From: Actinacidiphila guanduensis
GTDB taxonomy: Bacteria; Actinomycetota; Actinomycetes; Streptomycetales; Streptomycetaceae
Length of the DNA stretch: 64,000 bases
Assembly (NCBI RefSeq): GCF_900103985.1
Contig: NZ_FNIE01000009.1
Coordinates: 124,001 to 188,000, forward strand
Reading direction: 5' to 3'
Shown here: positions 9,417 through 17,720 of the stretch, piece by piece
How positions within the stretch are numbered: position 1 is the first letter of the stretch
Layout: each line of letters begins with the position of its first letter
Program-made: the position numbers and the translations under genes
Notes under the pieces: model-generated
Told to the model about the DNA's origin: nothing
The model's database searches: none
The model's input: the letters and a program-made list of their open reading frames with translations, nothing else

Positions 9417-9460
9417 TGAGGGGCCTGTGCTCAGCAGAAATGCTGGGCACAGGCCCCTCA
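9417..9460 (+). terminator. Terminator hairpin after tRNA-Tyr
   Basis: Near-perfect stem: TGAGGGGCCTGTGC (9417-9430) pairs with GCACAGGCCCCTCA (9447-9460), then a T-G wobble and CAGCA/TGCTG closing a GAAA tetraloop. No U-tract, as is common in streptomycetes. Confidence 0.9.
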
Positions 9461-9584
9461 GTCGTTTCAGGTGTTCGGATGGTCGAAAAGCGGCTTAGGT
9501 CCCCCCTGTCTCGCCTCGAATTACCTACTGACCAGCGCGTGTAGGACATACGTGGGGCGGTCCTGCTCTGTTGGGGCAGGCTTT

Positions 9585-10250
9585 TCACACGGACCGAGGG
9601 TGCCGCCACCCGCGCCAGCCGGGGGCGTAGACGCCTTCGCGGATGAAGCGGTCCCGGAGATCGGGGACGCCGCCCTCCATAAGGATGAGCTCCTGCTCCA
9701 AGGCGTGACCCGACTCGGCCAGCACGTCGCTGTTGGCTTCGGCGGCATCGAGGAACGCCTGGCCCCGGCTAGTCCCCAGCTGTTCGTCCAGGTGAAGTAG
9801 AGCGGCGAGTGCTTCGGCCCGGTCGTGGCCGTCGTCCCTGTCCGCGTTGGGAGGCGTTCGCAGATAGACCTCCAGCAGCATGGCGTCCCGATCCGTGCCG
9901 AGGCGCGCCAACGCGAGTCCGTACCCGGTCATGGCGAGTGGACCGCCTGGAAGCTGTGCCAGCCGGCTGCGAACGTCGGAGCGGCGGCCTGCCGCGATGA
10001 GCCAGAACGCGGTCTGTCTCTCGCGCCAGCCGAGATCCAGAAGATCTTCCAAGTCCTCCGGGGCGATCCGGCGTGCGTCGCGGCGCAGACGCCACAAGAA
10101 CATCCGTTGCCGCGATCGGGGGAGGGCAAGCGCCAGGCCGGTGAACACGTATCCGTAGCGCCCCCCAGGCTTCACGTACTTGCGTGTGATCCGCAGCTCG
10201 CGTCTTTCCTGCGGATCCCTGGTGAACAGCTCCAGTACGATGTCCGACAC
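9585..10250 (-). CDS. DUF6000-like protein
   Basis: 221-residue protein of unknown function. The order of motifs RYGYVFTGLALAL, LEDLLDLGWRERQTAFWLIAAGRR, GYGLALARLG, LLEVYLR and ALAALLHLDEQLGT resembles what I recall of the streptomycete DUF6000 family, assigned by pattern rather than by search. No signal peptide or membrane segment. GTG (10248-10250) is the first plausible start in frame; the 180 bases beyond it have no start codon that looks coding. The gene runs away from a broken regulator (10432-10803), which suggests it came in, or that the regulator was cut, during a rearrangement beside tRNA-Tyr. Confidence 0.65.
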   Translation of the reverse strand: MSDIVLELFTRDPQERRELRITRKYVKPGGRYGYVFTGLALALPRSRQRMFLWRLRRDARRIAPEDLEDLLDLGWRERQTAFWLIAAGRRSDVRSRLAQLPGGPLAMTGYGLALARLGTDRDAMLLEVYLRTPPNADRDDGHDRAEALAALLHLDEQLGTSRGQAFLDAAEANSDVLAESGHALEQELILMEGGVPDLRDRFIREGVYAPGWRGWRHPRSV

Positions 10251-10431
10251 GAAGTGGCCGTGACGTCTGACGATTCTCCACACAGGCGCAGACTCGCATG
10301 GCCTTGTTGCCTTCGGTACCCACTCCGAGAGGCCTATCGCCAGCGGTCCACAGCGATTCACGATGGGGCCGGTTGGAGTCGAGACCGCCCCTGACCCTGG
10401 GCGTTCTGTCCACAATCTCCCCGGACAGAAC

Positions 10432-10803
10432 ATGTTCCTGGACCCCGGGACACGGGAGACGCATGTGGACTGGAACGCGGCGGCGGCGGACGCGGTCGCC
10501 AACTTCCGGGCCCGGATCGGAGTCGGGCGGGACACCCCCGAGCTGACCGAGCTCATCGGCGAACTCTCGCTGTACAGCCAGGAGTTCCGGGAGCTGTGGG
10601 CCCGCCACGACGTCCGCACCACCACGGCGGGCGCGAAGAGCTTCCGGCACCCGGAGCTGGGCGGGATCCGCCTCCGCTTCCACGCGATGCCGCTGGAGGA
10701 CGGCCAGGTGCTCACCGTCCTCCACGCGCGGCCCGGCTCTCCGGACGAGCAGTCCCTGGCCCTGCTCGCCACGATGGCCGCGACCCGGCGCCGCAGTCGT
10801 TGA
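10432..10803 (+). pseudogene. 5'-truncated MmyB-type (XRE) regulator, ligand-binding domain only
   Basis: The translated 123 residues match the second half of the MmyB-like ligand-binding domain found in streptomycete helix-turn-helix regulators: MFLDPGTRETHVDW, LIGELSLYSQEFRELWARHDVR, GAKSFRHPELGGIRLRFHAM, LTVLHARPGSPDEQSLALLATM. Full proteins are about 280 aa with an N-terminal HTH. Here nothing resembling the HTH or first half of the sensor domain is found upstream; instead there is non-coding DNA and the divergent DUF6000-like gene. The reading frame is uninterrupted to its stop, so the truncation is probably not ancient. Confidence 0.75.
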
Positions 10804-10967
10804 GGCCCTCGTGGGGCCGGTCGCCCTGTCCCGCCACGTGCCGCTCTGCCCCGCCCCCTGCCGGCCTCTGTGGACGAGACGTGGACGGGACTCCGTCCGG
10901 CAATGTCCGCGCGCGCCGCGCTCGCGGCGGCAACACATGCCCCCAAGGGGCGGCATCATCCCGCCGG

Positions 10968-11885
10968 TCAGGTGCGGACGTGCTGGCGCAGGAAGAGTGC
11001 GGCCCGGTCGAGGGCCTCGCCGGCCTCGTCGAGTACGTGGGTGAAGGACTGGAACACGTGCGGCACCTGCGCGGTGATGTCGAGGATGACGTCGACCTCC
11101 GCGTCGGCGGCGCGCTGGGCGAGCCGGCGGGCGTCGTCCAGGAGCATCTCGTTCGTGCTCACCTGCACCAGTAGGGGCGGCAGGCCGGTGAGGTCGGCGG
11201 TCACCGCCGGGCTGAGCAGGGGGTCGCGGCGGTCCTGGCCCACGACATAGAGGCTGCTCAGGCGGTCGAGTGCCGCCCGGTCGAGCAGGGGATCCGCGTC
11301 CGCTTTGGTCGTCATGCTCCGGCCGGTCCGCGTCGCGTCCAGGCCCGGCGAGAACGCGACGATCGCCGCCGGCGCGGGGAGCCCGGCGTCGCGCGCGGCG
11401 AGTGCGCCGCTGATCGTCAGTCCGCCACCGGCCGAGTCCCCGGCGAAGGCGACGGACTCGGGCGCGTACCCCTGGTCGAGGAGGTCCCGGTAGGCGGCGA
11501 CCACATCCTGGACGTCGGCCGGGAACGGGTGCTCCGGCGCCAGCCGGTAGTCCAGGGAGATGCTGGGCAGGCCGGTCCTGATCACCAGGCCCGCGGTGAG
11601 GCCGAGCGCCGTGCGGGGCGAGCCGACCACATGCGATCCGCCGTGCAGGTAGAGCAGGATTGCGGGGGCGGCAGGGCCGGCGGTGGTGTCCGGGCTGACG
11701 CGCAGCGCGGGGCGTCCGCCCAGTACGGTCTCGTCCACGCGGACGCCCTCCGGCACCGGCATCGAACTCATCAGCTTCGCGAAGCTCTCGCGGATCTCGT
11801 CGACGGATGGCTCCGAATCGGCACCGACAACGGCACCGGCGTCACGCAACTGCGCGTCGAGGCGGGCACGCTGGATAGTGGACAT
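10968..11885 (-). CDS. Alpha/beta hydrolase, HSL-type esterase
   Basis: 305-residue hormone-sensitive-lipase family carboxylesterase. The oxyanion motif reads HGGS (residues 81-84, usually HGGG), the nucleophile elbow is GDSAGG (serine about 151), DYRLAPEHPFPA is the typical block between them, and the C-terminal histidine is in VPHVFQSF (about 273). No signal peptide, so cytoplasmic. The start is ATG 11883-11885; a GTG one codon upstream is also possible, with GGAAGG just before. Divergent from a MarR gene with 44 bases between the starts: a regulator-target pair in which MarR likely controls the esterase and itself. Confidence 0.93.
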   Translation of the reverse strand: MSTIQRARLDAQLRDAGAVVGADSEPSVDEIRESFAKLMSSMPVPEGVRVDETVLGGRPALRVSPDTTAGPAAPAILLYLHGGSHVVGSPRTALGLTAGLVIRTGLPSISLDYRLAPEHPFPADVQDVVAAYRDLLDQGYAPESVAFAGDSAGGGLTISGALAARDAGLPAPAAIVAFSPGLDATRTGRSMTTKADADPLLDRAALDRLSSLYVVGQDRRDPLLSPAVTADLTGLPPLLVQVSTNEMLLDDARRLAQRAADAEVDVILDITAQVPHVFQSFTHVLDEAGEALDRAALFLRQHVRT

Positions 11886-11916
11886 CACTTTCCTTCCGCT
11901 CCAGGGTAGCTGCCGC

Positions 11917-11939
11917 TACAGTACATGCCATGGCAGGTA
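11917..11939 (+). promoter_or_regulatory. marR promoter and probable MarR operator
   Basis: TACATGCCATGGCAGGTA (11922-11939) is an 18 bp palindrome with one mismatch, centred on the marR start codon. TACAGT (11917-11922) lies exactly at -13 to -8 relative to the ATG at 11930 and there is no Shine-Dalgarno sequence, so marR may be transcribed leaderless from this -10 element. Binding at the palindrome would then block its own initiation and face the divergent esterase gene. Confidence 0.55.
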
Positions 11940-12406
11940 ATGCAAGGGAAGGTTCTGCGGATCTCGACGCGGTCTTCACCGACCTGGTCCGGGTGGAGAC
12001 GCGGCTCTACAACGCCGTCGGCGAGCGGCTGAAAGCGGCGACGGGCATCGGAGCCGGCCGTTTCGAGTTGCTGCGCTACGTCCGCGACCACCCGGACGCC
12101 CGCGTCGCCGACCTCGCCTCCGCGTTCGCCATCGGCGTCGGAGCGACCAGCAAGATCGTCGACCGCCAGGAGAAGGAGGGCTGGATGGTGCGCCGCCCGA
12201 ATCCGGCGAACCGGCGCTCTTCCCTGCTCGCGCTGACCCCCGCGGGCGAGGCGGTCGTGTCGCGGGCCGAGTCGGTCTGGCGGGCGGCGATCCAGGAGGT
12301 CCTCGGCGGGGCCGTCGCCCCCGATCAGCTGACCGCTCTGGCGCTGATACTCGGCGCCCTGCGCTCGGACCTGGAACGACGCGGTCTGGGGCTCCCGACC
12401 GGATGA
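11930..12406 (+). CDS. MarR family transcriptional regulator
   Basis: 158-residue winged-helix regulator. After an N-terminal dimerisation helix (DAVFTDLVRVETRLYNAVGERL) come the recognition-helix region RVADLASAFAIGVGATSKIVDRQEKEGW and the wing RRPNPANRRSSLLALTPAGEA (about residues 55-100), then the C-terminal dimer helix. Divergent from the esterase gene at 10968-11885, its most likely target. The start codon sits within a palindrome and appears leaderless. The ligand is unknown; such pairs often respond to phenolic or ester-type compounds (inference). Confidence 0.93.
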   Translation: MAGNAREGSADLDAVFTDLVRVETRLYNAVGERLKAATGIGAGRFELLRYVRDHPDARVADLASAFAIGVGATSKIVDRQEKEGWMVRRPNPANRRSSLLALTPAGEAVVSRAESVWRAAIQEVLGGAVAPDQLTALALILGALRSDLERRGLGLPTG

Positions 12407-12475
12407 GGCGGGCCCGCCCACTGTGAAGCGGACGCCGATCCGGTCGCCGCCCGGCCCCGCCCGCGACGGACCCCC

Positions 12476-13105
12476 CTACGCCTCCTCGCCCGGCTTCCCC
12501 TCTTCCTCCGGAGCCTTCGCCACCGCGTCCAGCGCCGCGCGCAAGTACGGGACCAGCGTCTCCGTTGAAGGGGAGTTCAGGGCCGTGTGGCCCAGCAGCA
12601 TGCGGTCCAGGAGGACGCCCGCGCAGATCGCGATCAGGAGGGAGGCCCGGCCTGTTGCCTCGGCGCCGGGGAGTGCGTCGGCCAGGCGCCGCTGGTAGTT
12701 GCGCTCGATGCTCTCGCGCATCACGGCCGCCGCGCGGGGGTTGGCCGCCGAGCGCAGGGTGAGCAGGAGACCGTCGGAGGCCGCCTTGTCCATGCCCAGC
12801 AGCAGCGCCCGCGCCGCCTCCTCGTTCAGCTCCGGCGTCATCAGCAGGGACTTCTCGTAGGCGATGTCCACCACCTCCGCGAACAGCCCCTCCTTGGAGC
12901 CGAAGTAACGGCTGATCAGCCGCGTGTCCACGCCCGCCGCGCCGGCGATCTCGCGCACGCCCGCCCCGTCGTAGCCGCGCTCGGTGAACGCCTCCCGGGC
13001 GGCGCGCAGGATCGCCGCGCGGGTGGCCGCCGCATCCCGCTTCCGGGCACCGGCAGGCGCCTGCGTGCGAGCGGAGCCGGCTGCGGCGGGCGCGTCCTCA
13101 GTCAT
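12476..13105 (-). CDS. TetR/AcrR family transcriptional regulator
   Basis: 209 residues. After a 20-residue Ala/Arg-rich lead, the N-terminal HTH is clear: [51 protein letters not shown] (about residues 28-80). The C-terminal ligand domain is of the DUF-type seen in streptomycete TetRs, ending in an acidic tail. It is divergent from an aldo/keto reductase gene. The 125 bp gap carries two near-identical palindromes (13142-13161 and 13170-13187), which fit operators for this regulator; autorepression and control of the reductase are inferred. Confidence 0.93.
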   Translation of the reverse strand: MTEDAPAAAGSARTQAPAGARKRDAAATRAAILRAAREAFTERGYDGAGVREIAGAAGVDTRLISRYFGSKEGLFAEVVDIAYEKSLLMTPELNEEAARALLLGMDKAASDGLLLTLRSAANPRAAAVMRESIERNYQRRLADALPGAEATGRASLLIAICAGVLLDRMLLGHTALNSPSTETLVPYLRAALDAVAKAPEEEGKPGEEA

Positions 13106-13137
13106 GCCCCCAGGGTACGAGCCGCGGAAGCCGCCAC

Positions 13138-13187
13138 TTGCATGTCCACCACTGTGGACATACGCTGAAGTCCACCAGCGTGGACAT
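13138..13187 (+). promoter_or_regulatory. Promoter of the aldo/keto reductase with two TetR-type operators
   Basis: Operator 1 is ATGTCCAC-CACT-GTGGACAT (13142-13161), a perfect 8+8 palindrome. Operator 2 is GTCCAC-CAGC-GTGGAC (13170-13185), the same half-site with the 3' AT retained on one side. Centres are 26 bp apart. A promoter fits between them: TTGCAT (13138-13143), a 17 bp spacer and TACGCT (13161-13166), putting the transcription start near 13173, inside operator 2. Occupancy would block both polymerase binding and escape. Confidence 0.75.
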
Positions 13188-13230
13188 CCTGCCGCGCCCC
13201 CTCCGCCGAGACGAAACGGTCCCGTATCGC

Positions 13231-14247
13231 ATGTCTGCCCCGATCCCCACCCTCCCCCGCCGCACCCTCGGCGGCCTGACCGTCGGCGCCGTCGGCTACG
13301 GAGCCATGAGCTTCGGCCGCCCCTACGGCCAGGACGCAGCCCACGCCGGCGACGAGAGCGCCGACGCCCTCATCGGCCGCGCCATCGAGCTCGGCGTCAC
13401 CCTCATCGACACCGCCGACATCTACGCCGACAGCGAGGAGATCCTCGGCAAGGCCATCGCCGGCCGCCGCGACGCACTCGCCCTGGCCACCAAGTTCGGC
13501 ATCGTCCGCGCGATCAACGCCGACGGCCCGCCGGTCATCAACGGCCGCCCCGAGTACGTCCGCGAGCGCATCGAGCGCTCCCTGGCCCGGCTCGGCACCG
13601 ACCACGTCGACCTCTACTACCAGCACCGCGTCGACCCCGAGGTGCCGATCGAGGAGACCGTCGGCGCCATGGCCGAGCTGGTCACGGAGGGCAAGGTGCT
13701 GCACCTGGGCCTCAGCGAGGCCGCGCCCGACACCATCCGCCGCGCCCACGCCGTCCACCCGATCAGCGCGGTGCAGACCGAGTGGTCGCTGTGGTCGCGC
13801 GACATCGAGGCCGAGGTCTTCCCGCTCTGCCGCGAGCTCGGCATCGGCGTCGTGCCCTACAGCCCGCTCGGCCGCGGCATGCTCACCGGCAGCATCACCT
13901 CACGCGAGGACCTGCCGGAGAACGACTACCGCCGCCACATGCCGCGCTTCGCCCAGGAGGCGTTCGACGCCAACCTCGCCGCCGTGCGGACCGTCCGCGA
14001 GATCGCCGCCGCGCACGGGGCCGCCCCCGGCCAGGTGGCTCTGGCCTGGCTGCTCGCCAAGGCGCCCGATGTCGTGCCGATCCCGGGCACCTTGCACGTC
14101 TCGCGCCTGGAGGAGAACAGCGGCGCCGCCCACCTCGCCCTCACCGAGCCGGAGATCGCCCGCCTCGACGCCCTGCCCGTCAGCGGCGAGCGCGAGAGCG
14201 AGCTGGGCCACAACTGGTCCTACGGCGTCACCCCGCCGAAGCGCTGA
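13231..14247 (+). CDS. Aldo/keto reductase
   Basis: 338-residue NADPH-dependent oxidoreductase of the AKR superfamily, TIM-barrel fold, cytoplasmic. The catalytic tetrad region is visible: D and Y in [21 protein letters not shown] in ALATKFG and H in [22 protein letters not shown]. The cofactor end is [15 protein letters not shown]. Start ATG 13231 gives [15 protein letters not shown], the usual N-terminus; upstream in-frame codons run through the operators. Most likely repressed by the divergent TetR; its substrate is unknown. Directly after the stop the gene's last 30-odd bases recur as a degraded copy. Confidence 0.94.
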   Translation: MSAPIPTLPRRTLGGLTVGAVGYGAMSFGRPYGQDAAHAGDESADALIGRAIELGVTLIDTADIYADSEEILGKAIAGRRDALALATKFGIVRAINADGPPVINGRPEYVRERIERSLARLGTDHVDLYYQHRVDPEVPIEETVGAMAELVTEGKVLHLGLSEAAPDTIRRAHAVHPISAVQTEWSLWSRDIEAEVFPLCRELGIGVVPYSPLGRGMLTGSITSREDLPENDYRRHMPRFAQEAFDANLAAVRTVREIAAAHGAAPGQVALAWLLAKAPDVVPIPGTLHVSRLEENSGAAHLALTEPEIARLDALPVSGERESELGHNWSYGVTPPKR

Positions 14248-14335
14248 CCGCCGCCGGCAGCAGGCGGGTGCCTCGCCGAAGTGCTGACCGCCGCCTGCAG
14301 CAGACGGGCCGCCCCGGCAGCAGGCGGGTGAGCGG
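14231..14335 (+). repeat. Tandem copies of the aldo/keto reductase gene's 3' end
   Basis: CGCCGAAGCGCTGACCGCCG plus CCGGCAGCAGGCGGGTG (14231-14268, containing the stop codon) is followed by a diverged copy at about 14275-14312 and a partial third copy (CCCCGGCAGCAGGCGGGTG) ending near 14331. Period about 44 bp. Non-coding apart from the first copy. Confidence 0.7.
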
Positions 14336-14450
14336 GGGCGCACCTTCCGGCCGGGCGCCCGCAGTTGCCGGCACGATGGCGCGGGCCCGGTTCCACGTCC
14401 CGTACGTGTCCCGTGCGGGGCGGCTCCAACTCCCGCCGCCCACGCGGACT

Positions 14451-15113
14451 TCACGCGCCGCCGCTCAACCCCCGCACCGCCTCGCCGATCTCCGTGTCCC
14501 CCGATACCAGCTCCAGCGTCAGCCCCGCCGTCCCGGGCACCGTCAGCAGCTCGGCCAGCACCGCGGCCACATCGTCGCGCGGCACCGAGCCCCTGCCGGT
14601 GGACGGGGCGAGGCGCACCCGGCCGGTGCCCGGCTCGTCGGTGAGGGCGCCGGGCCGCAGCACCGTCCAGTCCAGGTCCGCGCGGGAGCGCACCGCGTCG
14701 TCCGCCAGGCCCTTCGCCCGCAGGTAGGCGGTGAAGACGGGGTCCGAACCGGCCGCCTGGGCGTCGGCGCCCATCGAGGAGACGATCACGTAGCGCCGCA
14801 CCCCCGCCCGCTCGGCCGCGTCCGCGAGCAGCACGGCGGCCTGGTGGTCGACGGTCTGCTTGCGCGCGGTGCCCGAGCCCGGACCTGCGCCGGCCGCGAA
14901 CACGGCCGCGTCGGCGCCCTCGAGCACCGCCGCCACCTGCTCCACCGTCGCCGACTCCAGGTCGAGGACGACCGGTTCGGCGCCGGCGGCCCGCAGGTCG
15001 TCGGCCTGGGCGGGATTACGGATCAGCCCCACCGCGCTGTCCCCGCGCCCGGCGAGCAACCGCTCCAGCCGCAGCGCGATCTTTCCGTGTCCTCCGGCGA
15101 TCACCGTACGCAT
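14451..15113 (-). CDS. NAD(P)H-binding SDR-family protein
   Basis: 220-residue atypical short-chain dehydrogenase of the NAD(P)-binding (NmrA/YwnB-like) group. The N-terminus MRTVIAGGHGKIALRLERLLAGRGDSAVGL is the dinucleotide-binding beta-alpha-beta with GGxGxIA; RNPAQADDLRAAGAEPVVLDL gives the typical acidic residue after strand 2; VSSMGADA and the LDWTVLRPGALTDEPGTGRV block are family hallmarks. The catalytic Tyr-x3-Lys of classical SDRs is not evident (AYLRAKGLADD is the equivalent region). Start ATG 15111-15113. The upstream DNA is a pseudogene relic, so its promoter is unclear. Confidence 0.9.
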   Translation of the reverse strand: MRTVIAGGHGKIALRLERLLAGRGDSAVGLIRNPAQADDLRAAGAEPVVLDLESATVEQVAAVLEGADAAVFAAGAGPGSGTARKQTVDHQAAVLLADAAERAGVRRYVIVSSMGADAQAAGSDPVFTAYLRAKGLADDAVRSRADLDWTVLRPGALTDEPGTGRVRLAPSTGRGSVPRDDVAAVLAELLTVPGTAGLTLELVSGDTEIGEAVRGLSGGA

Positions 15114-15132
15114 GACGACGAACCTACGCCCT

Positions 15133-15344
15133 GCGGTGCGACCGCCGTGGGAGGCCGGGGACCGCGTCGCGCGGACCTCGGCTCGCGGGACCCCGCACGG
15201 CGCCGGTCCGCGGGACTGTCCGGCAAGCGTCGGACGACGACCCTGCTGTGCGCCCGCGAGAGCGCTCCGGCCGGGTTCTCCCCACGCACGGCGGGCGATC
15301 GTCCGAGGGAATCTCCGCACCTCGGCGGTCCCCCCGAGAGTCCC
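15133..15344 (-). pseudogene. Relic of an amidohydrolase gene 3' end
   Basis: This non-coding stretch aligns by eye, base for base, with the last about 80 codons of the amidohydrolase gene at 25053-26312 in the same relative orientation. For example GGTGCGACCGCCGTGGGAGG corresponds to GGTGCGACTGCCGCGGGAGG there. A minus-strand frame still reads PAVRGENPAGALSRAHSRVVVRR against LAVRGESLAGVLSQAYSRIVVHR (15 of 23 identical). The frame is broken on both sides and the N-terminal four-fifths are absent. Confidence 0.75.
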
Positions 15345-15500
15345 GCAGCTTGCGGGTGGTCCAGTCCCGGCGGTTCGCGCCGCTCGGGGGCGGGGCCGGC
15401 CCCCGCGGACGGCCGGGCCCGGAGCCGCACGGGGGCGTGCGGACTCCGGGCCCGGTTGCGGGGGAGGGTGTAGGGCTCATGCCCCGGGTACGTCAGCGGG

Positions 15501-15544
15501 CCGAGGGCCCGGCTGCTTCCCGGAGGACCGAGGGCCCGGCTGCC
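15501..15544. repeat. Direct repeat abutting the binding-protein gene's stop
   Basis: CCGAGGGCCCGGCTGC occurs at 15501-15516 and again at 15529-15544, the second copy ending at the base before the stop codon (minus strand) of the ABC binding-protein gene. Confidence 0.8.
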
Positions 15545-16606
15545 TCAGGACCCCGAGGCGTTCTGCGCCGCCTTCTGCACGTACGTGTCCGTGTAGGTCT
15601 TCGCCAGGTCGATCTTGTGGCCCTTGATCGCCGGGTCGACCGCGTTCAGCACCCGCAGCACGGTCTGCGGGGCGTCGGTGGGCATCTGGCCGGTCGGGTT
15701 GTACATGCCCATCTCGTTGGCCAGCGCCTGGGTGTACTGGTCCTTGCCGGAGCCGGAGTAGAAGTCGGCCGGGACCTGCGCGGTGATCTGCGCCGCGGAG
15801 TGCGACTCGATCCACTGCAGCGCCTCGTAGATCGCGTTGACCATCTTCTGCACGGTGGCCTGGTGGCCCGCGGCCCACGAGGACTTCACCGTCAGCGCGG
15901 TGCCCGGGTAGGGGCCGCCGAGCGCGGCCTTGGTGCCGGCGGCGGTGCGCATGTCGGCGATGATCGTGCCCTGGTGCTTCTTCAGCATGGTCGAGATCGT
16001 CGGCTCGGTGGTGACGCCCGCGTCCACCCGGTTGTGCTGGAACGCCGCCACGAAGGTGGGTCCCGCGGCGACCGCCACCAGGTGGGTGTCGGTGACCGCG
16101 ATGTTGTTGTGCACCGCCAGGTAGGTGCCGATGGTGGCACTGGCCGAACCCAGGGACGTCACACCGACGTTCTTGCCCTTCAGGTCCGCCGGGGACTTGA
16201 TCGACGGCTCGTTCGCGCGCGCCATCTCGACCATGCCGGGCGCCTGGAGCAGCTGCACGACCGCCTGGGTGTCCTGGCCCTTTGCCTGCAGGTCGAGGTT
16301 GTGGTCGTAGAAGCCGATCATCCCCTGCGCCTGGCCCTTGAGGAGGGCGTCGGAGACCTGGGGGGTGCCCTGGAGGTTGGCGATCTTGACCTTCAGTCCC
16401 TGCTTGGTGAAGAAGCCCAGCCGGTCGGCGAGGATCAGCGGGAGGTAGCTCTGGTTCGCCTGGTTCGACAGGGCGATCGTCACCGTCTGCACGGAACCCG
16501 CGCTCGCGGCGTCACTGGCGTCCGACTTGCTGTCGGAGCAAGCGGTCAGGCTGCCCGTCGCCACGACGGCGGTCGCGGCGGCGAGAACGATCTTCTTTTG
16601 CCACAT
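15545..16606 (-). CDS. ABC transporter substrate-binding lipoprotein (SsuA/TauA/NMT1-like)
   Basis: 353-residue periplasm-side receptor of a sulfonate/taurine/nitrate-type importer. The signal peptide MWQKKIVLAAATAVVATGSLTAC ends in a lipobox (LTAC), so the mature protein is anchored as a lipoprotein. The NMT1/THI5-like core starts VQTVTIALSNQANQSYLPLILADRLGFFTKQGLKVKI and contains LKGKNVGVTSLGSASATIGTYLAVHN and FQHNRVDAGVTTEPT. It is the third gene of a minus-strand operon ATPase - permease - binding protein. AGGAG precedes the ATG. Substrate not deducible: an aliphatic sulfonate, taurine or related small anion is the family expectation. Confidence 0.93.
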   Translation of the reverse strand: MWQKKIVLAAATAVVATGSLTACSDSKSDASDAASAGSVQTVTIALSNQANQSYLPLILADRLGFFTKQGLKVKIANLQGTPQVSDALLKGQAQGMIGFYDHNLDLQAKGQDTQAVVQLLQAPGMVEMARANEPSIKSPADLKGKNVGVTSLGSASATIGTYLAVHNNIAVTDTHLVAVAAGPTFVAAFQHNRVDAGVTTEPTISTMLKKHQGTIIADMRTAAGTKAALGGPYPGTALTVKSSWAAGHQATVQKMVNAIYEALQWIESHSAAQITAQVPADFYSGSGKDQYTQALANEMGMYNPTGQMPTDAPQTVLRVLNAVDPAIKGHKIDLAKTYTDTYVQKAAQNASGS

Positions 16607-16736
16607 GAGCTGTGTATTCTCCTCGGGACGGGGGGCGTCGTCGGCCTTCTTCGGCCGCTCGGCGTACCGCGGTGCGGTGCGGTGCGATGGGGATGAGACG
16701 GGCGGTTCGTCGCCGGTGGGGTCGGGGCCACGGCGA

Positions 16737-17696
16737 TCAGACCGTCGTGCCGGACGACTTCTGCGGGCGCGGCTGCCAGCGCAGCAGCCGCTTCTCCAGG
16801 AGGGTGATCAGTCCCTCCGCGGCCAGTGCGAAGACCGCCGTGATGACCAGGCCCGCGTAGACGCCGTTGGGGTCGAAGTTCGCCTGTGCCTGGAAGATGA
16901 GCAGTCCGAGGCCCTGCTGGGCCCCGAGCAGTTCGCCGACGATCGCGCCGGTGATGGCGAAGCCGAAGGCGACGTGCAGGCTGGTGGTGATCCAGCTCAG
17001 CGCGGAGGGGACCACCACGTGCAGGGTCACCCGGGTGTTGCCGGCGCCGAGGATGCGGGCGTTGGCCAGGAGGTTGCGGTCCACCTCGCGGGCGCCCTGG
17101 AACGCGTTGAAGAACACGCCGAAGAAGACGAGCACCGCCGCCAGGGTGACCTTCGAGCTGATGCCGAGGCCGAACCAGATCGAGAACACCGAGCCGAGCA
17201 GGATGCGCGGGATCGAGTTCAGCGTCTTGATGAACGGGGCGAGGACGTCGGAGAGGAAGCGCAGCCGGCCCAGCACGATGCCGAGGACGACGCCGAGCAC
17301 CACGCCGACGGCGAAGCCCAGCAGGGTCTCCTGGAGCGTCACCCACACCTGGTCCCACAACGGGCCCTGCGAGGTGCCGTGCCGTATCCAGTCCCACAGC
17401 TTGGAGCAGATGCCGGAGGGCTTGCCGGTGTAGAACTCGTCGACGGCGCCGGTGGACGCCATCACCTGCCACAGGCCGATGAAGATGGCGAGCAGGGCGA
17501 CCCGGACGGCGTTGACCAGGACGCGGCGCCTGATCCGCTGCCGGCGGACCTGCGCGGCCCGGGCGGCCCGCGGGTCGTTTCCGGGGGAGGCCTCCTGCGT
17601 GTCCGGGGCGGCGTCGCCGGGCGCCGCCGGGGCGGTCTCGGCCGCAGCCGGCGTCCCGGCCGGGGCGGTCGGGGTGGTCGAAGAGTCGGTCGTCAT
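16737..17696 (-). CDS. ABC transporter permease (SsuC/TauC-like)
   Basis: 319-residue membrane permease (BPD_transp_1). A 50-residue Pro/Ala/Thr-rich cytoplasmic N-terminus precedes about six helices. The EAA loop, which docks the ATPase, is seen as AFQGAREVDRNLLANARILGAGNTRVTLHVVVPSALSW, matching the SsuC/TauC/NrtB consensus. Lies 24 bases downstream of the ATPase gene and 130 bases upstream of the binding-protein gene. Start ATG 17694-17696. Confidence 0.94.
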   Translation of the reverse strand: MTTDSSTTPTAPAGTPAAAETAPAAPGDAAPDTQEASPGNDPRAARAAQVRRQRIRRRVLVNAVRVALLAIFIGLWQVMASTGAVDEFYTGKPSGICSKLWDWIRHGTSQGPLWDQVWVTLQETLLGFAVGVVLGVVLGIVLGRLRFLSDVLAPFIKTLNSIPRILLGSVFSIWFGLGISSKVTLAAVLVFFGVFFNAFQGAREVDRNLLANARILGAGNTRVTLHVVVPSALSWITTSLHVAFGFAITGAIVGELLGAQQGLGLLIFQAQANFDPNGVYAGLVITAVFALAAEGLITLLEKRLLRWQPRPQKSSGTTV

Positions 17697-17720
17697 ACGC
17701 TCATGCCTCTTCCGGCCGGG

